From Candidatus Poribacteria bacterium (GTDB lineage Bacteria; Poribacteria; WGA-4E; PCPOR2b): a DNA stretch of 41,154 nt. Below are positions 34,087-41,154 of the stretch, in pieces. The stretch covers positions 6,887 to 48,040 of the forward strand of contig JAGWBT010000019.1 in NCBI GenBank assembly GCA_021295755.1, in the 5' to 3' direction. The notes beneath the pieces are model-generated. The model was not told the DNA's origin and searched no databases. It saw only the letters and a list, made by a program, of their open reading frames with translations. The position numbers and the translations under genes are program-made. Every line of letters starts with the position of its first letter. The first letter of the stretch is position 1.

Positions 34087-36462
34087 TCATAACGCCTCCT
34101 GACCAGCGCGCAACTGACGTTCAGCGTCTATCACGTCACGGTTGATTTTGTCGAGGCACCGATCTACCTTATCCAGTAGTGCATCATGTCCGACCGCTGC
34201 TCGGCGTACCTGCCGGAGCAAATCTATTACGAGTCGAAACGCTCGCACAAAGTCGCCGTCAGCTAAGTTTACGTATTGGGGCAGCGTCTCAAACTCACAA
34301 CCTTGACTCCACGCAAGCATCGCTGCGCTCAACTTCGTTACTAGCTTGGGTGTCACCGGATCAACCTGGTACTTTTCCTCCAATATCCGGATTGCTTCGA
34401 TTTCCTTGTCTACTGTGCGCAGTAGCCTTTTAATCTTTTTATCTTCGAGCTTTCTATAGTATCCCCAGTCCTTTTTGTCCTCACAAACAATTGCCATTGC
34501 TAGGACATTGAGCTCGTCTTCACTCAATTTTTCAAAATAACCTTTGAAAAAGAGTTGCGTTACCTGTACTTCGTAGCCGTAAATTTGCGAAGCCATCTGG
34601 CCTCGACCGAGTAATCCGGAGGTATCGGTATATCCAAGTTCTTTGAGAATTTTCAAGCGCGACGCAATCTGTTTTCGCTGATAACTTTCAAGCAAGGCTT
34701 TCCTATTTTGAAGTTTCTCAATCCGATTCTCAGCTTGTATGATTTTGCGGTAGCTTTGGTCGCAGCTTTTGAATTGTTTGCAGTTATGACAGAGATTTTC
34801 ATTTTTTGTGGATGCAATGTGCTGCAGCCGACGTTCAGCCCGGATGAAATTTTGACGTAGAGCTTTCCGATGTTTTCGCTTCCCCCCTTTTCGCTTGAGT
34901 GCACGGCGTTCCGTTTTCAGATGTCTGCGCTGTTCGATGATCTGGTCTTGAAGATGGTTATAGCTGCCAACCTGATCAAATCCATCAACACCGTCATGAA
35001 TACAGGTTGGTTCAGAGAGTTTTTTTAGGGTTGCGGATGTATGTTGAATCTGTGCTTCTGTCTTGTCCACCCGCCCAAGGTTTTGGAAGTTACTCAGGCT
35101 TTGGGTGCATACATCGTAAATATCGCCTCCATATTTTTCATAAAGATTCAGGATACTTGAATATGAGAGGTTGAACTGGCTTTCAATCGGTTCAATTTTG
35201 CCTGAGAGGATCCGTTTGACACTCTCAAAATGCGCAAATTTTGGAAAAATGCGTGCATAAACATAGCCAACTGGATCAATACCACGTCGTCCAGCCCGTC
35301 CCGACATCTGATGATACTCACGCGCTTTCAGGTAGCGGAAATTAACGCCATCATATTTTTCTAAACTCTCAAAAACAACCGTGCACGCCGGCATATTAAT
35401 GCCAACCGCAAAGGTTTCCGTTGTGAAAAGTAGTTGAATCAGCCCAGAGGTGAACAGTCGTTCGACTACCTCTTTCAAGGTCGGCAGCATACCCGCATGA
35501 TGGTATGCAATTCCTTTAGAAACAAGGCGACGGAAGGCTTGGATATTACGTTCGTTTCGGATATTATATTGCGTACATAACAGATCGAACAGACGAAGAA
35601 TTTCTTTTCGTTGTTCGGAGGTCAGGAAATTCTGTGTGGCATAATGCGCTGCATTTTGCTCGCAAACCTTGCGACTAAAACAGAAATAGAGACAAGGGAA
35701 CTTGTGCTGGTGTTGAATGTAGGCAATTAGATCTTCCTGAATGAGATAATCGCGTAACCTATCTTCAAGCGTTTCACCCTCATCGAGATTATCGGAGTCT
35801 TCGTCGATGTCGTGGAAATCGTCACGGTCATAGATTATAGACTCTTGGATCTGTTGCAGTGCCTCAAGATTACCGATGCCGTATCCTTCCAAATAAAGGT
35901 GGTGCTCCAAAGGAACGGGGCGTTCCAGTTCCTCAATAACGTTAATCTCAACCTCTCGGACCGTGCGCATCCATTCAGCGAATTGGGCGATGTTCGGGAT
36001 TGTCGCACTCAAACAGACAAATTTGATATTCTGAGGGGCAAAAATGATGCTCTCTTCCCAAACTGTCCCACGTTCAATATCGTTTATATAGTGGATTTCA
36101 TCGAAAATAACGTATTCTACATCTTCTAAGCGGGTAATATCATCAAAGATTGTATTGCGGAAAATTTCCGTTGTCATCAACAGCACTTGAGCCGATTGGT
36201 TTAGCACTACATCGCCCGTGACAATTCCAACACGATCGCCATAAACCCCATAGAAATCTCGATACTTCTGGTTGCTCAGTGCTTTAATCGGTGCCGTATA
36301 AATCACGCGACGATCCATCTCCATACATTTTTCGATGGCATATTCGGCAAGCACGGTTTTGCCTGCTCCCGTCGGGGCAGTGACAAGTACGGAGTGATTC
36401 CGATCTATGGCATGAATCGCCTCCTCCTGAAACGGATCTAATTGTAGCCCCTTGTAAAGCAT
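34087..36462 (-). CDS. Ski2-like DExH-box helicase
   Basis: 791 residues, ATG at 36462 with AGGAGA upstream. Superfamily 2 motifs are complete: Q-like PFQEEAI, Walker A APTGAGKT (29-36), TAPIKALSNQK, TGD, DEIH (121-124), LSATIPN, then YHHAGM, TTETFAVGINMPA and QMSGRAGRRGID. The arrangement and the C-terminal helical region (from about residue 600, with EDELNVLAMAIVCEDKKD) match the Ski2/Mtr4-type DSHCT group. These unwind RNA 3'-5' in eukaryotic exosome feeding and also occur in some bacteria. A basic stretch (KRKGGKRKHRKAL, about 530-545) is followed by a Cys cluster C-x2-C-x5-C, perhaps part of a metal site or RNA-contact arch. The role here is probably RNA processing. Confidence 0.88.
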   Translation of the reverse strand: MLYKGLQLDPFQEEAIHAIDRNHSVLVTAPTGAGKTVLAEYAIEKCMEMDRRVIYTAPIKALSNQKYRDFYGVYGDRVGIVTGDVVLNQSAQVLLMTTEIFRNTIFDDITRLEDVEYVIFDEIHYINDIERGTVWEESIIFAPQNIKFVCLSATIPNIAQFAEWMRTVREVEINVIEELERPVPLEHHLYLEGYGIGNLEALQQIQESIIYDRDDFHDIDEDSDNLDEGETLEDRLRDYLIQEDLIAYIQHQHKFPCLYFCFSRKVCEQNAAHYATQNFLTSEQRKEILRLFDLLCTQYNIRNERNIQAFRRLVSKGIAYHHAGMLPTLKEVVERLFTSGLIQLLFTTETFAVGINMPACTVVFESLEKYDGVNFRYLKAREYHQMSGRAGRRGIDPVGYVYARIFPKFAHFESVKRILSGKIEPIESQFNLSYSSILNLYEKYGGDIYDVCTQSLSNFQNLGRVDKTEAQIQHTSATLKKLSEPTCIHDGVDGFDQVGSYNHLQDQIIEQRRHLKTERRALKRKGGKRKHRKALRQNFIRAERRLQHIASTKNENLCHNCKQFKSCDQSYRKIIQAENRIEKLQNRKALLESYQRKQIASRLKILKELGYTDTSGLLGRGQMASQIYGYEVQVTQLFFKGYFEKLSEDELNVLAMAIVCEDKKDWGYYRKLEDKKIKRLLRTVDKEIEAIRILEEKYQVDPVTPKLVTKLSAAMLAWSQGCEFETLPQYVNLADGDFVRAFRLVIDLLRQVRRAAVGHDALLDKVDRCLDKINRDVIDAERQLRAGQEAL

Positions 36463-36757
36463 TCACATCTCCTAGAAATAATGCAAGTTGCCGCTGCCTG
36501 TCTGAATCAGAATTCTCTGGATTTACAGGATAGATCCTATGAAACGACCCATAACACGAACGAAGCCAAGTAGTCTGACTATGTACATTGCACACCACCA
36601 CGATTCCGCGGTTTGGCAGGGCACTGACAGGTGAAAAAAAATATTTCAATGCCCTAGACGGGTATTCATAATTCGCGGGTGTGCCGCGAATCCCGATGGC
36701 CACTATACTTGAGCGGTATTACATAAGTGTGCTATGCTATAGCGGTTGTCTGTAAAA

Positions 36758-36852
36758 GGTTTGTTGACCTGCCATTTAGCATCGACTAAGGTTTGCTGAT
36801 GCCATATTAGCATTGACTAAGGTTTGCTGACCTACCAGATCAGCATCAATTT
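36758..36852. repeat. Tandem repeat, about three units of 31-32 bp
   Basis: Each unit begins GGTTTGCTGA (first unit GGTTTGTTGA), continues CCTRCCAKWT-like and ends AGCATYGACTAA; the third unit is more divergent. There is no spacer between units, so it is not a CRISPR. Confidence 0.65.
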
Positions 36853-36940
36853 ATGAGCAAATTTCCTGATAAATGTCAATACGCTCTAGCAACTTGGCTT
36901 ATACTAGCTGTAGGACTCACGCACTTCAGTTTATTAAGAA

Positions 36941-37250
36941 TAACCTAAGTTGCTAGTTGCGTGATGATACCACATACATGTCGCCCCGGTGTCATCATCA
37001 GGCAGTCTGCCATAAGTAGCGCGAACTGTTAGTTTGCAGGTTGGGATCACAATCTAACAGATCGTGGTACAAAAGTAGATTGTAGGTCTATATTCATATC
37101 TTGACAAAATACACAGCGTGGCGTGCAACAAGCCGGGGTCATTGATCCAAAACATGTCGCCCCGGTGGGGCTATGAGTCGGGCAAGATGCCCGACCTACA
37201 AGTATCGGAGTTTGACTTTTACTGCATCGCATATAACTAGCAACTGACGT
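36941..37250. mobile_element. MITE-like segment with imperfect terminal inverted repeats
   Basis: Left end TAACCTAAGTTGCTAGTTG at 36941; right end, read inverted, TAACGTCAGTTGCTAGTT at about 37233-37252. The arms share an exact 11-bp core AGTTGCTAGTT plus the outer TAAC. GAA flanks both ends (36938-36940 and just after the right TAAC), which could be a 3-bp target duplication. A third related end (CTAGCAACTT) sits at 36886-36895 in the inverted orientation. The interior is non-coding and hairpin-rich, and no transposase is present. Confidence 0.4.
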
Positions 37251-37591
37251 TAGAAACAGCTGGTAGAATGATTATAACCGTTTCCTTTTTTTTTGTCAAT
37301 TATGAAATGAGTTTATTACGGTCATTTAGCTTTCGGTTTTTTAACCATTTTGCTTGAAAAGTTGCAACCGGGAGATGTCGGGATTCGGAGATCCCTCCTA
37401 CAGGAGAATTAAATGCCCCTATGAGTTTATAAAGTGTGATTGATGTATTTGCTCCGTTCAAGATTCAACTTGCCAACCGTATTAAAGCGTGCTATGCTTT
37501 TGCATCCAATATGTCAAATTACCGTTTATAGCAAGAACGGATCAACCCTTGCAAATTCGCACCATCAGTTCCATAAGGAGGGTGTCCCTTT

Positions 37592-38731
37592 ATGTTTCGT
37601 CATTTCATTTCCGCTTTGATTGGTTTCTGTCAGAAACAGTGTCTCAGCGTCTGCATCGGTTTATTGATGTGCATCTTGGGTTATCAAACAGTATCTGCCC
37701 AACAACAGATAGCCCTAGACACCCACGCGATCTTCCAACAAAGCTGTCTCATTTGTCATGGTCCTGATGGTGCTTATAAAGAAACACTCTTAATGGAACA
37801 CAATGCACTCATCGAAAAAGGGAAGCGTTGTTCCGGGAAACCCTGATGCCTCTGAACTGTATAAGCGACTCATAACCACTGAAACAGCCAAACGGATGCT
37901 CAGTCAATTGATACGATTCGGAACTGGATATTGGCTGGGGCACCCGATTGGATCGCAACCTCCACAACCGATGGCGACTTCATCTCTCCTAGTGAAGTCC
38001 TCAATACCATTGAGACTCACCTGATGTCCCTTGCACCATTTGACCGTGCCTATGCCCGGTACTTCACAATGACACATCTCTATAATGCGGGGGAGTCAGC
38101 ACAAATACTCCAAGAATATCGTAAAGCACTCAACAAACTGATTAACAGCCTCTCATGGGGGAGTGTAGTTATCAACCCACAACCCATCGACCCACAATGG
38201 ACTATCTTCTATATCGACCTCAGACACTATGAGTGGGACGTCAATGATGGGTGGACGAAAATAGAAGCAGAATATCCCTACCATATTGGGTTTGATGCCC
38301 CAACACAGACCGCACTGAAGGCACAACTGGGGCGGTTACAGGGGGAGATGAAGTGTGATATAACATCGGTTCATGTCGATTGGTTTGTCGCACAAGCATC
38401 TCTACCCCCACTGTATCATGATTTACTCTCTCTCCCATTGACAGATAGGGAATTGGAAACCCGATTGGAAGTCGATGTCCTCCGTAACATCAACGATGCA
38501 CCGGGGGTGCGCGTGTGGAGGGCAGGGACAAACAATTCAGGGGTGTCCAATAACAATCGGGTGATAGAACGGCATAAATCTCGGTATGGCGCATATTGGA
38601 ACACAGAACATCTTCACCCACCCACTTTCATTCACCCATGATGGTGGAGAGGTTATCTTTAATCTTCCCAACGGGTTACAAGCCTACTACATATATAGGG
38701 GATGACCACGGTTATCTCATACTCAGAAAGG
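37592..38731 (+). pseudogene. Decayed planctomycete-type cytochrome c gene
   Basis: Begins well: AAGGAGG site, ATG at 37592, signal peptide (about residues 15-36) and a heme-binding CLICH in HAIFQQSCLICHGPDG. The frame then changes near 37825 (VVPGNPDASELYKRLI) and again near 37900 (DTIRNWILAGAPDWIA), where a conserved stretch also seems to be deleted. The third frame runs to about 38600 (FDRAYARYFTMTHLYNAG through SRYGAYW). It then shifts again to GTQNIFTHPLSFTHDGGE and once more near 38691 (YIGDDHGY), after which homology ends at the next gene. This is the layout of PSCyt1-type cytochromes of uncultured FCB and planctomycete genomes, which continue much further. At least four frameshifts plus 3' truncation mean it is not functional. 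Confidence 0.8.
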
Positions 38732-38743
38732 AACAAGATAGAT

Positions 38744-39511
38744 ATGGCAGAAAAAAAACGGGTGCTCATTACCGGTGGAGCAGGTAAAGTTGGCAGTACA
38801 TTGTGGGGTGCTTGGGAAAAGGAAGATAAATACACCTTGACATTGGTAGATCTCAAGGAGGCTGATAGCACGAAATCCCGCGTTGAATTGGGAGATGTTC
38901 GGGGCTATCAGCGAATGCGAGAACTTTGCAAAGATCAAGATGTCGTTGTGCACCTCGCGCTTGTGTCCTCAAACCAATTTGGCAAGGTGCCGGGCGAAGT
39001 GACCGATATTGGGGCATCAATGCTGCTATTTGAAGCTGCCCGCGAAGAGGGTGTCCAAAAGATCGTGTTTGCGTCCACAAACCATGTCACCGGTTGGAAT
39101 GAACAGATAAGTTCACCGCCGCGATTCTCGACAGCGGAACAGATCAATCCTGATGGTTGGTATGGCGCGATGAAAGGGATGGCAGAGGTTGCCGGACGCT
39201 ACCTCGTTAATGAGTTCGATATGCGCTTTATCAGCATCCGTATTGGCACATTCACAGGTGGGTATGAAGCGGAGCATTTACGCACCTGTAGCACACTTCT
39301 GACACCGCGCGACTGTGCCCAACTTTTCGGACGGGCAGTTGATTATGAAGGACCTGTGAAATTTCTTATCACGTATGGCAGGTCTGCCAATTCGACCGCC
39401 TACCAGCAGAGCTATCTTGATATCAGTGGTGCCGTTGAGATCCTCGGTTATCAACCGCAAGATAACCTGATGAAAACGCATCTTCCTCAGTTGCTAGCCG
39501 ATGATGCGTAA
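38744..39511 (+). CDS. NAD-dependent epimerase/dehydratase (extended SDR)
   Basis: 255 residues. The ATG at 38744 (AAGGAAC upstream) is chosen over one at 38702 because the protein then begins MAEKKRVLITGGAGKVGS, with the dinucleotide-binding glycines at residues 11-17. Other features are GDVRG (acidic residue contact), VVHLALVSS, VFASTNHV (catalytic Ser/Thr strand) and the catalytic WYGAMKG (Y-x-x-x-K). Length and spacing resemble uronate dehydrogenase-type SDRs, so oxidation or epimerisation of a sugar or sugar acid is plausible. The next gene, an oxidoreductase often found in sugar catabolism, follows after 22 nt, so the two probably form an operon for sugar-derivative metabolism. Confidence 0.85.
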   Translation: MAEKKRVLITGGAGKVGSTLWGAWEKEDKYTLTLVDLKEADSTKSRVELGDVRGYQRMRELCKDQDVVVHLALVSSNQFGKVPGEVTDIGASMLLFEAAREEGVQKIVFASTNHVTGWNEQISSPPRFSTAEQINPDGWYGAMKGMAEVAGRYLVNEFDMRFISIRIGTFTGGYEAEHLRTCSTLLTPRDCAQLFGRAVDYEGPVKFLITYGRSANSTAYQQSYLDISGAVEILGYQPQDNLMKTHLPQLLADDA

Positions 39512-39533
39512 AATGTGAAAGGAGCATGTCATC

Positions 39534-40604
39534 ATGGCAGAGAAAATCAAAATTGGAGTAATCGGGTGCAGAGTTGGTCGGGCGTGGGTAGCGGGTGCAA
39601 GTGCGGGCGAAGATACTACCGCTTGGGCGGTGGCAGATCTGAATCAGGAACTCGCTCAGCAGGTTGCTGCCGATAACGATGTCTCCAAAGTGTATGGCGA
39701 CTATCAGGAATTGCTCGCGGACGACGAAGTGGAAGCGGTTGGGGTTGCCACATCCCCTGATGTGCGGAAGCCGATGGTAATTGATGCGTTGAATGCGGGC
39801 AAGCATGTGCTGGTGCAGAAGCCACACGGTCGCAACGCCGCCGATGTGGAGGAGATCAACAAAGTGGCGGCATCCACCGGGCAAACCCTTGTATACTCCT
39901 ACTTCATGCGGCACGAAGCAGAAAATAAAAAGACCCGTCAAATCATCGTCGCAGGAGAAATCGGGCAGGTATACCACGCACGGGTGCACTATCATTACCG
40001 GGAACGCGGGGTCAACTATGAACCGGGACCGGGCAGAGATTGGCTGTATCGGTGGGGGTTAAAGGGTGGTGCGTTGGGTCAACACGGCTCACACTATCTC
40101 GATCAGGCGTGGTTTCTGATGGGCTGTCCACAACCCGAATGGGCGTTTGCTGTCAGTCATAGCGCATTTCCAACGACGCTAGCGGTAGAGCATCATTCTG
40201 AGGATTACCTCAGTTTTCTGGTTGGGTGTGCCAACGGTATCACGATCCAGATGGACACCTCCTCCGTCATTCCGACATGGACAGACCGTGCATGGGATCT
40301 CCGTATACGAATTTTAGGCACGGCTGGCACAATCGAGCAGGAATCTACCTCCCAACCTTCGGGTGTGAAGCGTTCGGGGACACGCCGACTGCTTGGTGGG
40401 ATCTATACTGAAGGCGACGATTTCATCGACGAATATGTGGCACACAGCGATGGCGATTTCAACGGAGAGATCCGCGATTTCGCTGGCGCAATTCGTGGGA
40501 CAAACCCGCCCGATGTTTCCCCCACCGATGCGCTGACGTTTATGAAATTGTTGGACGCGATCTATTTGAGCGCGGAGACCGGAGAGAAGGTGCAGATCTC
40601 TTAG
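39534..40604 (+). CDS. Gfo/Idh/MocA family oxidoreductase
   Basis: 356 residues, ATG at 39534 with AAAGGAG upstream. An N-terminal Rossmann domain opens IKIGVIGCRVGRAW, then GDYQELLADDEVEAVGVATSP, then HVLVQKPHGRN, where QKP replaces the common EKP. The C-terminal domain has GGALGQHGSHYLDQAWFLMG, with the conserved histidine and aspartate region, and a LGTAGTIEQE strand. Members oxidise or reduce sugars, inositols or related polyols with NAD(P); the exact substrate cannot be read here. It is 22 nt downstream of the SDR and probably cotranscribed. Confidence 0.88.
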   Translation: MAEKIKIGVIGCRVGRAWVAGASAGEDTTAWAVADLNQELAQQVAADNDVSKVYGDYQELLADDEVEAVGVATSPDVRKPMVIDALNAGKHVLVQKPHGRNAADVEEINKVAASTGQTLVYSYFMRHEAENKKTRQIIVAGEIGQVYHARVHYHYRERGVNYEPGPGRDWLYRWGLKGGALGQHGSHYLDQAWFLMGCPQPEWAFAVSHSAFPTTLAVEHHSEDYLSFLVGCANGITIQMDTSSVIPTWTDRAWDLRIRILGTAGTIEQESTSQPSGVKRSGTRRLLGGIYTEGDDFIDEYVAHSDGDFNGEIRDFAGAIRGTNPPDVSPTDALTFMKLLDAIYLSAETGEKVQIS

Positions 40605-40606
40605 TT

Positions 40607-40810
40607 GTGATTATCATTTACTATGGAAGTTTGGGTGCCTCGCTGGAGCCGTATGTAGATTTTCTCTGCCGGGCTGATGATAGTTGTCAATTTGAAGGAA
40701 CAGACGAAACACTACATCCTGCATTGAAAGTATACCGCGATATAGATAGAGAATCTCAATTATACAAGGAATATGGACCTCATGCGTGGATTGCAGGAAG
40801 TAAAACATAA
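40607..40810 (+). CDS. Small orphan open frame, possible gene remnant
   Basis: A 67-codon frame beginning with GTG 2 nt after the oxidoreductase stop and ending 1 nt before the convergent dockerin gene. The peptide (FLCRADDSCQFEGTDETL, LKVYRDIDRESQLYKEYGPH) has protein-like composition but matches nothing I recognise. There is no Shine-Dalgarno of note. It may be the C-terminal remnant of a larger gene. Low confidence. Confidence 0.3.
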   Translation: MIIIYYGSLGASLEPYVDFLCRADDSCQFEGTDETLHPALKVYRDIDRESQLYKEYGPHAWIAGSKT

Positions 40811-41154
40811 TTAGTGACTAAACTGTTTTGCTACATAATTAAGATCCATTCTGTTGCTTGTGCCATCACCATTAACATCACCGGCAGTAGTGCCAAACGA
40901 TTGAGAGACGAGGATTAGATCGAGGGCGTTGATAGTCCCATCTCTGTTCAGGTCAAACGGCTTGCCTACACGGATATAAATTTCGCCGTGGAGGTCGGGG
41001 AGCAGGTGGGTGATGTCCTGTTTGTTGCTGGACGCGCTTGTTGATGACTGGGGAAGAGTTATGGTTTGTTCTTTACCGCTTCGGTTATAGACTGCCCAGC
41101 CGTTGGTGAACTCGCGGATAAATAGCCCGTCGATGTTTTGATAGGATTCGGCTT
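40811..41154 (-). CDS. C-terminus of a secreted protein with dockerin-like domain
   Basis: The last 114 residues of a minus-strand gene that enters from the right edge. The upstream part (IREFTNGWAVYNRSGKEQ, TLPDL-like LLPDLHGEIYI) looks like the end of a carbohydrate-active or secreted enzyme domain. The final 50 residues hold two dockerin-type calcium loops: DLNRDGTINALDLILVSQSF and DVNGDGTSNRMDLNYVAKQF. Dockerin-like tails of this type are common on secreted proteins of uncultured FCB bacteria; no cohesin is visible in the window. The stop is at 40811-40813. Confidence 0.8.
   Translation of the reverse strand, partial: AESYQNIDGLFIREFTNGWAVYNRSGKEQTITLPQSSTSASSNKQDITHLLPDLHGEIYIRVGKPFDLNRDGTINALDLILVSQSFGTTAGDVNGDGTSNRMDLNYVAKQFSH

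Larger units (their letters stand above)
36463..37591. other. 1.1-kb gene-free region with small repeats and hairpins
   Basis: No credible coding sequence is seen. Contents include an 8-bp-stem hairpin ATTCGCGG/CCGCGAAT at 36671-36691, a 31-32-bp tandem repeat at 36758-36852 and an inverted-repeat-bounded segment at 36941-37250. Inside that segment the 15-mer CATGTCGCCCCGGTG occurs at 37153-37167 and also at 36977-36991. The hairpin GTCGGGCA/TGCCCGAC lies at 37177-37195. AAGGAGG just before 37592 is the ribosome site of the decayed cytochrome gene. Confidence 0.7.

Noticed and set aside
36758-36852. CRISPR array
   Set aside because: The units are directly adjacent without unique spacers, and no cas gene is present.
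37803-38641. Two separate genes in the cytochrome region
   Set aside because: The frames join end to end into one cytochrome-type protein, so they are pieces of a single decayed gene.

Overview
The window looks like a chromosomal segment from a Gram-negative bacterium of the Candidatus Poribacteria type or a relative in the wider FCB group. This is an inference from gene content. The window has a C25-family PorU-like sortase next to a PorV-like barrel, a dockerin-like EF-hand C-terminus, a planctomycete-type cytochrome c remnant, a neutral-ceramidase-like enzyme, a 22-residue leucine-rich-repeat protein and several HEAT-repeat lipoproteins. No rRNA, tRNA, CRISPR array, phage gene or transposase was found.

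Layout. (1) 1-2517, minus strand: an LRR protein, an amidohydrolase/deacetylase and the first codons of a UbiD-family decarboxylase, closely spaced and probably one operon. (2) 2672-4596, plus strand: a strong promoter, a hairpin-rich leader, a family I pyrophosphatase-like protein that lacks key catalytic residues, and a broken mtnA. (3) 4649-5929, minus strand: a ceramidase-like hydrolase. (4) 6111-20813, plus strand: a good sigma-70-type promoter followed by three giant tandem lipoproteins, each with 29 beta-propeller blade motifs by my count, then an outer-membrane barrel protein. (5) 20826-36462, minus strand: DUF4159 protein, PorV-like protein, a 2075-residue PorU-like protein, a metallophosphoesterase, a PDZ/HEAT lipoprotein, a TPR/HEAT lipoprotein, a frameshifted GNAT and a Ski2-like helicase. 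(6) 36463-37591: about 1.1 kb without genes, filled with small repeats and hairpins. (7) 37592-40604, plus strand: a decayed cytochrome c gene, an extended SDR and a Gfo/Idh/MocA oxidoreductase. (8) 40811-41154, minus strand: the C-terminus of a dockerin-bearing protein.

The most interesting block is 6111-29286. Three 29-blade propeller lipoproteins and a C-terminal-Phe barrel converge on a PorV-PorU pair. In Bacteroidetes type IX secretion, the PorU-PorV attachment complex includes PorZ, a two-propeller surface protein. A giant, triplicated, lipid-anchored counterpart of PorZ is therefore a reasonable hypothesis, but it is not proven by the sequence.

A second theme is a family of degenerate 8-bp-period arrays (purine-rich CGAGAAAA-like on one strand, pyrimidine-rich on the other). 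They lie inside coding sequence, over gene starts and between genes. Because 8 and 3 are coprime and the core unit contains no stop on either strand, the arrays can be read through in any frame. In two genes the pyrimidine strand encodes the hydrophobic core of the predicted signal peptide.

A third theme is gene decay: mtnA (apparent deletion of about 31 nt across a conserved motif), a GNAT gene (one-base frameshift) and a cytochrome c gene (several frameshifts and truncation) are all broken.
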